DNA of 64,000 nucleotides. It comes from Silene latifolia (Eukaryota > Streptophyta > Magnoliopsida > Caryophyllales > Caryophyllaceae). Shown piece after piece: positions 33,592 through 44,630 of the stretch. The stretch lies in contig NC_133526.1 in the NCBI RefSeq assembly GCF_048544455.1, positions 1,380,001 through 1,444,000 on the forward strand, written 5' to 3'. The translations under genes and the position numbers were made by a program. Positions within the stretch are counted from its first letter, which is position 1. Each line of letters begins with the position of its first letter. The notes beneath the pieces are model-generated. The model searched no databases, was not told where the DNA came from, and saw only the letters and a list, made by a program, of their open reading frames with translations.

Positions 33592-36500
33592 ATGCGCGTC
33601 AAAGAAATGCATTCCCTTTGTTGCGTACCCTTAGACGGAGGCGGAAACGGGTCTCCAGCAGTTATTGGGTCACCGGAGCTGGTATTGACCCGACCCGGAT
33701 CCGATGTTAGTGTAGCGGGTCCGCTTTATAAATGGACTAACTACGGTAAAGGGTGGAGATCAAGGTGGTTTTTATTACGTGGCGATGGTGGGTTATCGTA
33801 TACGAAGATTCTCTCGCCGCAGAATCTTGAAAGTTTATCGTCTTCGCTTCCTCGTGATGTTACCGTCATTGGTGATCTTACCTCAGCGAGGCTTGTTCGG
33901 GTTGATAGTTGCGGTCGTCGTAGTAAGACCAGTAAAAAAGTTAACAATTCTGTTGTTCACCTTGAGGTAAGGGTGGTAATTATTGTGTAAGACCGTCTTA
34001 TTTTTTTATTTAATGCGTTTTTTTTGGGGGGTGGGAGGGGGGACGGGTCCGTTTTTACAATTCGATGAACGAATGAAGAAATGCATATAATGTCGACTTT
34101 TTTGACGGATTTATGTGATGTTATATTTTGTTTTAATAAATATTTGCCTAAATTTAATTTTGTGATGATGTAATGTGAGCTACTTTATGTTTCAATGAAT
34201 TTAGTGCCTGTCCTTTGATTGAATATTCCCAGAAATATATGAAATTTTTTATACTTCATTTGTTTATGCATTGGAAATATGTATATGTTGTATCCATGTA
34301 TTTTTTGAGTAGTATATTATTATTACTTTAATAAAAATGTATGTATATATAACTGAAAGTGGGTCACAATCAACAGGTGCAAAGCTAGGTGTAGAAATTA
34401 GGGGGACCTTTTGGTTTTATACTAAGTTGTGGGGTCATATACCTCTATCCCTCACACACACTTACCCCTAAATTTGTATTCTTTATCGTTTTTTTGTATG
34501 AGACCGTTGTACGCGTACAAATAAGCCATTAACGCGTTTATAAACGTATGGTATACAAGGGAGTGGAAAGAAAGTCCGTTTTATGCATACAACAGTCTCG
34601 TTTGAATTTTTACGTTGTCTAGGCCAGTCTTGTATGAAACCATTATATGTGTAGTTGCGTACAATTACAAATAAGCCATTAACTCATTTATAGTGAGTCT
34701 AATAGAAAGCGAGTCTGTTGTAACCTTGTAGGTATATAACGGTCTGATTTGAATTGTTATGTTATTTTACGTTTTGTTCTAAGTTGATGTGATCGTTAAT
34801 GGGGGCCAAGAAAAATAGACAAATTTTGCTGTAATACTAGTACAAGTGATTATTAATTTGACTTGGTGTTGGTACAAGTGGTGTGACATGTTTAATAATT
34901 TGGAAGTTATCTGAGGAGTAAGTTCATGAGGGTTTGATGGGGATCTTTTTAATGCAATTGAGCTGCATTACTGTTTTTATATTTATGATACCTGCCAATT
35001 TGTCTGATTTATTTAATTTCAATTTTGTATTTGTGGATATAGAGTAAACCATCATCTAATTTGCTGCTGTTTATGTGGGTCTTTCTTTATCTGTTGTTTT
35101 CTTCACCTTTGTATGTTAGTACCTCATTTTGGCTCCAATGTAGCCATGTAGGTCCATTTTTGTAAGACAGCTTAGTTTCGGTTTAAGATAAGGTTATGTT
35201 GTCACCTTTGAAGTTATTGTGAGATCCGTAGTTACGCGTATGGTCTGTTTTGTGCACCGACTTGTTATGTTACTCTGAATGGTCATGTTACATTGTGTAT
35301 GACTGTATGACAGTTGGACACCTTCACTGAAAGATAAAAAACATGGGAACTTTGCATAATATAGGAGTATGACACTAGGACACGTACCCCTGTCGGATAC
35401 TTGTAACTAAATCTGAAGTAACCTGGACAACTTTTAGAGAAGGTTTCGGTTTGGGATAAGATACAGTTTCACCTTTGGCAATCTGGTTAGGTCCACTCAT
35501 CTACCATGGGTTTGTATGGTGGCCTGAATTTTTTTTTTTTTCGAGACAAGCCAAATGATGTACCAAATGCTTGGTACAGTTGTGTTTCCTGGTACATTGT
35601 ATTGTACCTCATTATGTTCAAAGCTGCTTGAATCAAGTTATGTATTACATTTGTGTCTGATAGAGATGGAGAATTCTTTACTGAAATGGTTCAGACACCA
35701 ATTCGGAATATTTCCAAGGGTTGGAAACTTCTCTTAGCTAGTATTTTGGTGCGTGCACGTCAAAAAACAAGTTACAGAAACTATGGAACATATTCTTTTT
35801 TATCTTCAAATCTAAGATAAGATCCATTGGAGGAAGAGAAAACAAAGGTGGGATATCTGGGGTAGGAAACATTCGTGATGAAAATAATGCGTGTGTCATC
35901 GCTTTTATTCCAACTGTGTCTAGGATGTTAGATCTCAAGCTTCCTTTGATGATTGCATGCTCTGTTTAGTTTTAACCTATGAACCTGGATTGCCAGTAGA
36001 AAATTGTTCAATTTACTGATTTTCTATGAGTACAAGTTGGATGTCTTTAAGCAATTTTCTGTGCTTCGTTGTTTCACATTTTGAAATAATTATTGTTCGA
36101 AAGTTTGTCTACATATTAGAAGTTATAAGTTGTGGGACGTGCGAGTTTATTGTTGACGACTGTGTAAGTTTAATTTTACAATACAATTTCATCAGGTGTC
36201 AACGTTTCGAGGAAGCAAGTCTGACAATAAGAGGTTTTACATATTTACAGCTACAAAGACCCTTCATCTTAGAAGTAATTCAAAGCATGAAAGAGAGTTG
36301 TGGTTGAAAGCTTTGGCCGCAACAAGAAGTCTGTACACTACGAGAGGGTTAAATGATAGCTTCACTATTTCGCCTAGCAGTATATCTGTTTCGACAGAAA
36401 GACTAAAGAAGCGGTTGCTTGACGATGGAGCCAATGAGGTTCTTTTAAATGACTGCGAGCAGATTATGCTTTCAGAATTTACAGAAATACAAGGACAAAT

Positions 36501-39500
36501 GAAGGTTCTTTGTGAGGAAAGGACCAAATTGCTTGACACATTAAGGCAATTAGAGGTATTTTGCCTTGAATCTTGATCACAATACTAATGCTCATTCGTC
36601 ATTCATTTCTTTTTTTGTTTTGATTTTTGATAACTGATTTACTAATGTGTGCGCAGGCATCAAATACTGAAATTGAAGTCTCGGGAATTAATGGCGTGGA
36701 GTATCCTTTAACAAAGCAAGAGTACGCTCGTGGACAACGTGCAAAATATAGTGGTATTTAATACTATATGGTGCTTCTTCTGTCTGTTCTCTCCTTTTGT
36801 TTAGAGTTTTGAACTTTTTTGGTGTAAAGGGACGAGGAATGTTGATGCTAAGTTGCTGATAGGTTTCAGACCTTAGCATGCCTTCAATGACTTTTAGAAG
36901 TGTTTTTTAACATCTATGTGGAGTTTTGATGATTTCTCATTGCAACTCTCACGCGGCTGCTATTCATTTCGAGTTTTTCTGATAAGTTCCTTAGCGTTGC
37001 TAGGCGGAGTACTTTGAACCATGTCATTTTTTATTTGCAAGGGTCAAATTCCCTTTAGTAGAAACGTGTTGCAGTGGGATTAGAACTACAATGTGCGATT
37101 TGTAGAATACATAATTGTTATTTAGCGGAGGATTTATTTTCCTAAATCATATTCCTGAGCATATCTTCAACCTAGCACAGGGTTTGGGTTTGAATATAAC
37201 TCGCAGAATTGTTATGGCTAACTGTGAGCCATGACGAGTTTTTATATGAATACCTTTTCTTAAGCCGTATTAGGTTAGATTCTCGGTGTTTTCATTGTAG
37301 ATTTGTGGTTGTAGTTCCATGACAGCTATGTTGGTTTTGTCATATCTTGACCATCTATACTCTGTGGATGACTAGAATGTAGCACGACCGAGTCATCTGA
37401 GGGAACTGAAAAGCCAGACATTGAAGAAGCACCCGAAGAAGAAGATTATTGCTATTACGATGCACACGACTTTTTTAGTGAATCTCCAGCTCACAGCGGG
37501 CTCAGAACCAATAATCAAGGCGGTGTTCTGATCGAAAGGCGAACAAAGCTTCCTGACCCAGTTGAAAAAGAGAAAGCTGTCAGTCTCTGGTCTATGATTA
37601 AAGACAATGTCGGAAAAGATCTCACCAGAGTGTGTCTCCCAGTTTACTTTAACGAGCCTATATCATCACTTCAGAAATGTTGTGAAGACTTGGAATATTC
37701 TGAACTATTAGATCGAGCATATGAATATGGAAAAGCTGTAAGTTATTTGCTTCTGTCTGATGTTTGGTTGTTTTTCTTTCTGGTTTCTACAATAGCTCAT
37801 AGTTAATGCCACGAATCTATAGCTTTTCAACACGGAAATAGCAGCTTTGTTGAAGTCCCAAGATTTTTCAAATGTAATGCGACATGACATGGAATCGTCA
37901 TGGCAGCCTAAAGTTCTGGTTTTGGATTAATACGTGTGGCTCTAAGACTAATCAAAATGACTACACTTTCTAAATCCTAATTTTTGAGGATGACTGCATT
38001 CGACAGTTTACATTTGTGTATCAAGGTTTTAGCTAGCCCAATCTCTCAAGTGTTGATCCTAACTTCGAATACTAATCCCACGTTTAATTAAAATGATGAA
38101 AGGGTGAATGAGATATTTCGTTATTATTTCTAGTACAGTCGAATAAGTAATCACAATTTTATTTTTATTTGTTTTTGCTTTCAGGGGAACAGTTTCATGA
38201 GAATTGTAAATGTTGCAGCTTTTGCTGTTTCAGGTTATGCATCGACTGAGGGACGGCTTTGTAAACCATTTAATCCTTTGCTAGGAGAAACTTATGAGGC
38301 AGATTATCCTGAGAAAGGGTTTCGATTTTTCTCTGAAAAGGTAGATTCTGTTTCTTTCTTTTAAAAATCATGCATTGCTACATTTGATGGTTTAGAAGTC
38401 CGACTAAGTTTTTTATAACGCATGTCGTAAAAGAAGTGATACTCTGCAGATGGTGTTCTTTTTTCCAGGGTGCTAATTTCTGGAGTCTCAGCTTCGTTTA
38501 GAGGACGTTTTCTAATATTCTATACTTTGTTACAGGTCAGTCACCATCCGACTCTCGTTGCCTGTCATTGTGAAGGCAGGGGATGGAAATTCTGGGCAGA
38601 CAGCAACATCAAGAGTAGATTCTGGGGTCAATCAATTCAACTTGACCCAGTTGGACTTCTGACACTTCAGTTCGATGACGGAGAAATATTCCAGTGGAGC
38701 AAGGTGCTGTCTGTGATGTTCATGATTTTGCAAATGTTCTGCTCTAATCTGATTAGTTTACTATCTTGTTATATCTGTATGAACTGTATGAACTGTATCC
38801 GTCATGTTCTGGGAAGAGATTTAATTATGTGCTTGCTTGATGGTTTTAGGTGACAACAAGCATCCATAACCTAATCATCGGTAAACTATACTGTGATCAT
38901 CATGGGACTATGTCCATACGTGGCAACCGCCAATACTCTTGTACACTTAAATTCAAAGGGCAATCCTTTCTTGACCGGAACCCTAATCAGGTCAGTTCCC
39001 TTATCCAGTTATCCTTCGTCGTTCCTATTATATATATGCGCCATGGTTTTTGCGTTTTTTTTTTTTTCTTAATTTACAAATTAACTATGCTGCAGGTTCA
39101 AGGATTTGTTGAAGATGACACGGGGAACAAAGTTGGAACAGTATTTGGGAAATGGGACGACAGTATCTATTTCTCTAAAGGAGACGGAATCAAGAAGGTC
39201 AAAGATTTAAGTTCATCCGGTGATGCTTCCTTGCTTTGGAGAAGGATCAAACCTACCCCTAATCTTACTCGATACAACTTAACAAATTTCGCCATTACTC
39301 TCAATGAATTGACGCCTGGACTTGAGGTAATTGTGATTGTCGTGGATCAGGTTTCTGTGAGCATTCTTTTTGTTAGTTGCCTGACTTTATCCTTTTTACA
39401 ATGAATTAAGGGTATGCTTCCTCCAACGGACTCAAGACTTAGACCAGACCAACGACATCTGGAGAATGGGGAGTATGAACGCGCAAACGCTGAGAAACTA

Positions 39501-39797
39501 CGCCTTGAAAGGAGACAGCGAATGGTATTCATTCAGTATTCACGGCCTTCTTTTAACTTACGAGTAAAAGGCGTGTATAACATCATGTATGTTCTAAACC
39601 CAAATCTTTGTTAACTGCAGTCAAGAAAATTACAAGATGATGGATGGAAACCCAGATGGTTTGAGAAACAGGGTGAAGACGGCCCTTATCACTACAAAGG
39701 TGGCTACTGGGAGGCTAGAGATCAGGGAAATTGGGATGAATGCCCCAATATATTCGGCGAAATCAACGACGATGTCAATCCATCTTCTGAGCATTGA
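33592..39797 (+). CDS. Oxysterol-binding protein-related protein with PH domain
   Basis: Ten exons: 33592-33966, 36196-36555, 36657-36753, 37376-37737, 38185-38340, 38536-38703, 38850-38990, 39096-39326, 39411-39524, 39621-39797; 726 residues. A PH domain spans about residues 42-170 ([19 protein letters not shown] to [10 protein letters not shown]), with a helical, coiled-coil-like segment near 195-245. The ligand-binding ORD fills the C-terminal half: [46 protein letters not shown], the family fingerprint EKVSHHPT across exons 5/6, then [15 protein letters not shown], the DHHGT block and the end domain [19 protein letters not shown]. Plant members of this PH-ORD class exchange or sense sterols and phosphoinositides at membrane contacts. 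The exon 4 start at 37376 is chosen because it keeps frame; another AG lies 7 nt downstream. Coding sequence looks intact. Intron 1 is 2.2 kb. Confidence 0.95.
34496..34764 (+). repeat. Tandem pair of foldback MITEs in ORP intron 1
   Basis: Two related ~120-130-bp blocks (34496-34617, 34633-34764). Each opens gtatga-accgtt, has acaaataagccattaac in the middle, and closes acaacagtctcgtttgaatt or its variant. Ends are inverted within each block. Confidence 0.65.
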
Positions 39798-41480
39798 CTA
39801 TTAGTCAGGTGCACCATTCTTTACCATAACCTATATTCCCCATTTATAAGTCCTTGCAACTTTTTTTGAAGTGTTGTAATTCATGATATGAATGTTATCT
39901 TGGTACCATAGAACTTCGATCAGACGGCCTTCTGTTAATGAATTGATCTCACGTGTAAAAGACCGTCTCATACATACAAGTTTTCGTGATTAAAGAATCA
40001 CATTCGATTGCCACTTTTGAGCAATCACACAAGTGTAACAGCACAAAGAGTCGACTTTTAAGTTTTTACTCTGTGTCTGCGTTTTTTTGCTAAATTATCA
40101 CAAGACTTTCTTCTAAACATGGCAGTGCTATCAGACGAGACGATGAAATTACCAATGAAACTCTTCTCAAGCCGGAGAAATGGCAAGTCCCAGAGAAGAA
40201 AATAGTACTAGAGGCATCACAGTGCTGATTTCAAAGCGTAAATTCCAAATATTTTAGCATCATAGGTATGTACTAATTTTTTTTTTTTTTTTTCCGTTTT
40301 TTCGTGATCGACTACTGGTCACAATTTTTACAGCAAAGAGGAGAGGCAAAAGATGGGATTAGGGGTTACAATTTTACAAAGGAGGAATAAGTGTGATTTG
40401 AGGGTGGATAGAAGAAATTAAAGTAAAAAGTACAATTGTACATGTAGTTCAGTTGAGGCATATTTTGTAATGGTATATAATTGCAGCTTAAGTAGTTCTT
40501 CATTTTAGCCCTCCAAGCCAAAGGCAATATGTAAAATCTAAAGGACTATTCTTTTTTTTACTTTTGTACTAATTTGTATGTATATTTTCCCTAACTTGTG
40601 GAATAGAATCTTATTGATATATACTTCTAACTAATGAAGTATTGACTTGATAGACTGTTTTTCGGTAGTGAACTTGTGGTCGCTAGTCGCTATCTTCATT
40701 ACGTGTAAATCCGTAAACTGTTTATCCATTCCCATTTTGGGTAGTATTGATCAATAGCGAGTTATCTACATTCATATCGCAAATTTTTATTTAACTGTTA
40801 TATATGTCTTAAGGGAGACTAATTGTATTCATATTTGGTAAGTTATTTTATATACATCGACGTATTTACCCCTCCTACTTTACAAGATTTTACTCACTTT
40901 TGGAGTTTTGGGCAAGCGATCATATTGTAGGCAAAGAAGAGTAAATATGATACTCGTACAATCGTACTTGATTATTTCATTAGTCTAAAAGGAATAGATA
41001 ACTATTCACTGCAACGAAAGGATCGGAGTATGATAGATGTAAACTCATTGTCCTAATAATATTAATCTCCAATGACAGTAAAATTAAAGAGATTTGTCGT
41101 AAGACTGTGTTGCACGAGAATTTGTAGATTGTAGAAGCAATTGATAAAGGCGGCGCCACCGAGATTGAATGTCACCCTCTCACACATGCATCCGTTATTG
41201 TAGGGGTCCATACTTATTGCATGTGAGAGGGTAGCGACGAGATTGAGTGCCATTCGGTAGCGCCCTCATTTTACTAGCATTGATAAAAGAGTAAACCAGA
41301 GAAAGGGATAGTAGTAGCAAGTTGCTACACTCTAATAAAACATCTTAAAACACCAAAATACATAGTACAAACTACAAACACATAATGGACCAAACAGAGT
41401 TGCGTTTGCCATTTTATTTAGTACAAAACATTAAGTAATTAACCTAAAAAGTTGTTAATACAAGTAGTATTATGATATGA
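39798..41480. other. ORP 3' UTR and convergent intergenic region
   Basis: The ORP 3' UTR probably reaches about 40,600. 39,945-40,000 includes agaccgtctcatac, an eroded foldback end. An imperfect inverted repeat (41150-41265; cacatgca and caccctctcac arms) lies near the 3' side of the proline-rich gene. No further gene was identified. Confidence 0.5.
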
Positions 41481-42623
41481 TTAAGAGATAGGAGGGCAAA
41501 TGTAATCCGATGGAGGATGAATTCCACATTGTGCAAGAACAGATAAAGCAAGTGGAATGTATATATTCAAGTTGAGAAGCTTAAGCCTTATTGCAGTGCA
41601 TAGACAAAGTGCTGCCTCTAGCTCTAGCAATCCTTGCAACACAGGGCAACATACATTCTTTACCGGGTCTCCGATTCCGACATGGACTAACCCTCCTAGC
41701 ACATCTAAGCATAGCCCTAGCTTTAATGCATCTATTGGACATTTCTTGGGTTTTGTTGGTGGACCATATCCACCACCACCACCCCCTTTACCAGGTGGAC
41801 CATATCCGCCACCACCTCCTCCTTTACCAGGACTTCCTCCACCGCCTCCACCTTTTCCAGGTGGACCATATCCTCCACCTCCGCCTCCACCACCTTTGCC
41901 TGGTGTACCAGGTGTCCCCGGTGATCCTGGGGATCCTGGAGTACCAGGAGCGCCAGGAGGTCCATAAGAAGGAGGGTAAGGAATAACAGGAGGAGTGATT
42001 ATCACAGGAGGAGGTGTTATGACGGGTGGTGAAGGTAAAATTATAGGGGGCATGATTATAGGTGGTCCACCACCACCACCTCCTTTACCAGGTGGACCAT
42101 ACCCGCCACCACCTCCTCCTTTACCAGGACTTCCTCCACCTTTTCCAGGCGGACCATATCCTCCACCTCCGCCTCCACCACCTTTGCCTGGTGTACCAGG
42201 CACTCCTGGAGTTCCTGGTGTACCAGGTGTCCCTGGTGATCCTGGTGTGCCAGGACTACCTGGAGTACCAAGAGCGCCAGGAGGACCATAAGAAGGAGGG
42301 TAAGGAGTAACAGGAGGAGTGATTATCACAGGAGGAGGTGTTATAACTGGTGGTGCAGGTATAATTATAGGGGGCATGATTATAGGTGGTCCACCACCAC
42401 CATGACGTGGTGGACGGGGACCTTTATGTCCATGTCCACCACCTCCTCCATGGCGAGGTGGCTTCCCACCATGATGGGGTGGTGAGCGTGGATAAGGGCT
42501 AGGCCGACCACTAGGTGGGCTAGGTTTGCCACAAGAACCACAAGCATAAATGGGTGGCAATGAGATGGCCATGCAAACCATGTAGATAAAGAAGATAGCA
42601 TTGAGTTTTGCAAATTTCCCCAT
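41481..42623 (-). CDS. Hybrid proline-rich protein with collagen-like Gly-Pro tracts and 8-Cys domain
   Basis: Single exon, 380 residues. A hydrophobic signal peptide covers residues 1-27 (ending PPIYA). Residues about 30-290 are a Pro/Gly-rich wall-protein type region with two large repeats, each made of PPIIMPPII, PPVITPPPVIITPP, PYPPSYGPPGA, a run of G-T/S-P-G triplets, and GGGGGYGPPGKGG. The last ~85 residues, from KKCPIDALKLGLC, hold eight cysteines in the order C, C, CC, CLC, C, C: the hydrophobic LTP-like eight-cysteine domain of HyPRPs. Such proteins are secreted and thought to sit in the wall or at the plasma membrane. The collagen-like triplet tracts are unusual. A paralogue with a similar C-terminal domain lies at 58591-60159. 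No breaks. Confidence 0.93.
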   Translation of the reverse strand: MGKFAKLNAIFFIYMVCMAISLPPIYACGSCGKPSPPSGRPSPYPRSPPHHGGKPPRHGGGGGHGHKGPRPPRHGGGGPPIIMPPIIIPAPPVITPPPVIITPPVTPYPPSYGPPGALGTPGSPGTPGSPGTPGTPGTPGVPGTPGKGGGGGGGGYGPPGKGGGSPGKGGGGGGYGPPGKGGGGGGPPIIMPPIILPSPPVITPPPVIITPPVIPYPPSYGPPGAPGTPGSPGSPGTPGTPGKGGGGGGGGYGPPGKGGGGGGSPGKGGGGGGYGPPGKGGGGGGYGPPTKPKKCPIDALKLGLCLDVLGGLVHVGIGDPVKNVCCPVLQGLLELEAALCLCTAIRLKLLNLNIYIPLALSVLAQCGIHPPSDYICPPIS

Positions 42624-42680
42624 GGTTAGGGTTTTTCTTAGACCTAGGTTTGACCTAGATTTTTTCTTGGTTTATGGTTC

Positions 42681-42701
42681 TATATAAAATGTACATGCAT
42701 G
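42681..42701 (-). promoter_or_regulatory. TATA box and RY element of the proline-rich gene
   Basis: On the minus strand attttatata (42681-42690) lies about 60 bp before the ATG. A catgcatg RY word (42694-42701) sits just upstream, with further gcatgca words at 42,744-42,762. RY words bind B3 factors in seed programmes; use here is inferred. Confidence 0.6.
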
Positions 42702-42885
42702 GGAATTTATAGCTAGGGTATTGTGAAACACCCGTGACTTTAAGCATGCAGTCGCATGCAAAATGTGTACGTAAAGACAAGTTAAGACATGTTTTGTTAA
42801 AACAACACGTATAGCAAAACCACTGAAGATGTGTACAAAACTTGATTGAGGATTACACCTTAGCTTGCTCTTGTATGTTAGTGTT

Positions 42886-42918
42886 TTTTTTTTTTTTTTT
42901 TTTTTTTTTTTGACAACA
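42886..42918 (-). mobile_element. Minimal retroposon insertion: poly-A tail with 13-bp TSD
   Basis: About 26 T followed by gacaaca, bounded on both sides by gtatgttagtgtt (42873-42885 and 42919-42931). This is what a retroposed tail with almost no body leaves behind. Confidence 0.75.
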
Positions 42919-43048
42919 GTATGTTAGTGTTGAATACTTGAATAGTAAAGTACTGTCTTCGTCCCGTCATTTATTTATTTATTTAAAAGGATGTCTCCGT
43001 CAATTGTTTACTTTTTTATTTTAGGAAAACTTTTGATGAACAATTTGA

Positions 43049-43555
43049 GAATTTTTTGGCAAATATGTGTTTATTAGCAAAATAATTAGAGAGTTGGGGT
43101 TGTTTTGAAACTATTTTGTCCAATGGCGTCCACGTCATCAGTTTTTAGTTTTTTTTTTCCAGTTTTTATAGTAAGTCGCTAAGAACTTAGCGGCTTAAAT
43201 TTTTTTTTTTTTTAAAAAAAAGTGAATAGTAAAACTGCTAAAAAAACTAGCGGTTTTACTATTTTTTTTTCAAAAACCGTCACCTTCAAACACTAATGGC
43301 AGCCTATTCAAGAAATGAACAACCACTAAAGCCGCTAAGAAAGTTAGCTGCTTCTCTATTTCTCTATTTTTCATAAGCTTATGGTATCTATTATCTGAAA
43401 AATGACAAGGAGACAAACCCGCTAAGTTAGCGACTTTGCCTAAAAATTGGAAAAAAAATGAAAGTGATGACGTGGACACCATTTGGGCAAAATAGTTTCG
43501 AAGGAACTCCAATTTCCTAATTATTTTGCTAATTAACTCCAATTTGTCAAAAAAT
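43049..43555. mobile_element. Long-TIR element, ~507 bp, with inner CGCTAAG hairpins
   Basis: The ends pair over about 95 bp: left ttattagcaaaataattaga, gaaactattttgtccaatgg and gtccacgtcatca have inverted partners at the right. Flanks share caatttg (43041-43047 and 43556-43562), a possible eroded duplication. The interior carries gtcgctaagaacttagcggc and three further gctaag-type sites. Superfamily unclear, perhaps Mutator-like; no transposase. Confidence 0.7.
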
Positions 43556-43562
43556 CAATTTG

Positions 43563-44217
43563 GTTCACTTATCAATGTATATATATAAAAGAGGCTTTTT
43601 TCAGGCATTTTGAGAGACTCCAAGGTTCTTAAAACACCTAAAAAACTAACAAATTTAAAAATCAATATATATTTAGAAGATAAATACGTATGTTTATGGT
43701 TATTAATCTTAATCTATCTACTAGCTAGCCAATTAATAATAAAATAATAGGTTAGAGTCCTAATCAAAACTTTATCTTCTCTTCAATGGTAACTAGGACA
43801 CTATATGTTCACTATATATATAATCACAAATTCTTTGATCCGTCAAACAATAGTTTCTTTCATGATGCATCAGTTATTATTGTTTTCATGATGATTTAGT
43901 TTCTCTTTGATTTGCTAAATTTTTTAATTAGACCTAATTTTATCATGCAGTTTGTATTGAATTTTTTCTAATAAGCATTCATCGTGTTCACAGGTACAAC
44001 TACGAAATCATCTTAAGAGACTACTCGACTTATTCATGGTGAACAATTCAAGACGGTAGCATCGATACTACTCCTCATTCCTATACTTGAATGTATATAC
44101 TATTGATTAGCAAAATTCGGGACACTATTGCATTATGAGTTGTACGTTAATTCTGTGAATGGTTGTCATCACACAACTAATGTATTATTATTATTATTTT
44201 TTTTTTTTACTATATAG
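43563..44217. other. Gene-free stretch before the UXS remnant
   Basis: AT-rich. No upstream UXS exon could be recognised here. Confidence 0.5.
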
Positions 44218-44630
44218 GGCTGATGCGATTGATGAAGGGTGAACACGTCGGTCCTTTTAATCTTTGAAATCCTGGTGAATTCACCATGCTTGAGCATGCC
44301 AAGGTACGCTATTTATTCCTTTTTGACATGTACTCCATAGCATTTTAAGTTTAGTAGAGTCTGTAGGAGTCAGAAAAGAACCGTCATTGCTTACGAAGAT
44401 CTTATTTTATTTATTTTCAAGTGGTTCAGGAAACAATAGATCCGAATGCAAAGATTCAGTTTAGGCCAAACACTAAGGATGGTCCTCACAAGAGGAAACC
44501 CGACATCACAAAGGCTAAAGATATGCTAGGATGGGAGCCCACGATCGCGCTCCACAAAGGTTTATCTATGATGGTTTCAGACTTCCGGTAGCGTATTTTT
44601 GGTGACCAAAAGGGCGGAGATGCCTTTTAA
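44218..44630 (+). pseudogene. UDP-glucuronate decarboxylase (UDP-xylose synthase) 3' pseudogene
   Basis: Two C-terminal exons remain, 44218-44303 and 44422-44630, with the intron and its GT/AG borders still between them. The first reads GLMRLMKGEHVGPFN and, after a stop, NPGEFTMLEHAK. The second reads VQETIDPNAKIQF, HKRKPDITKAKDMLGWEP and MMVSDFR, then RIFGDQKGGDAF. The family converts UDP-glucuronate to UDP-xylose for wall polysaccharides. The copy is dead: a glycine codon has become TGA (about 44263) and a glutamine codon TAG (44589-44591), and no upstream exons are present. The kept intron argues for a DNA-level duplication rather than retroposition. Confidence 0.92.

Noticed and set aside
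41557-42310. Plus-strand Pro-rich open frames over the first proline-rich gene
   Set aside because: Antisense reading of GGA/CCA-rich repeats; the minus-strand gene explains the region.
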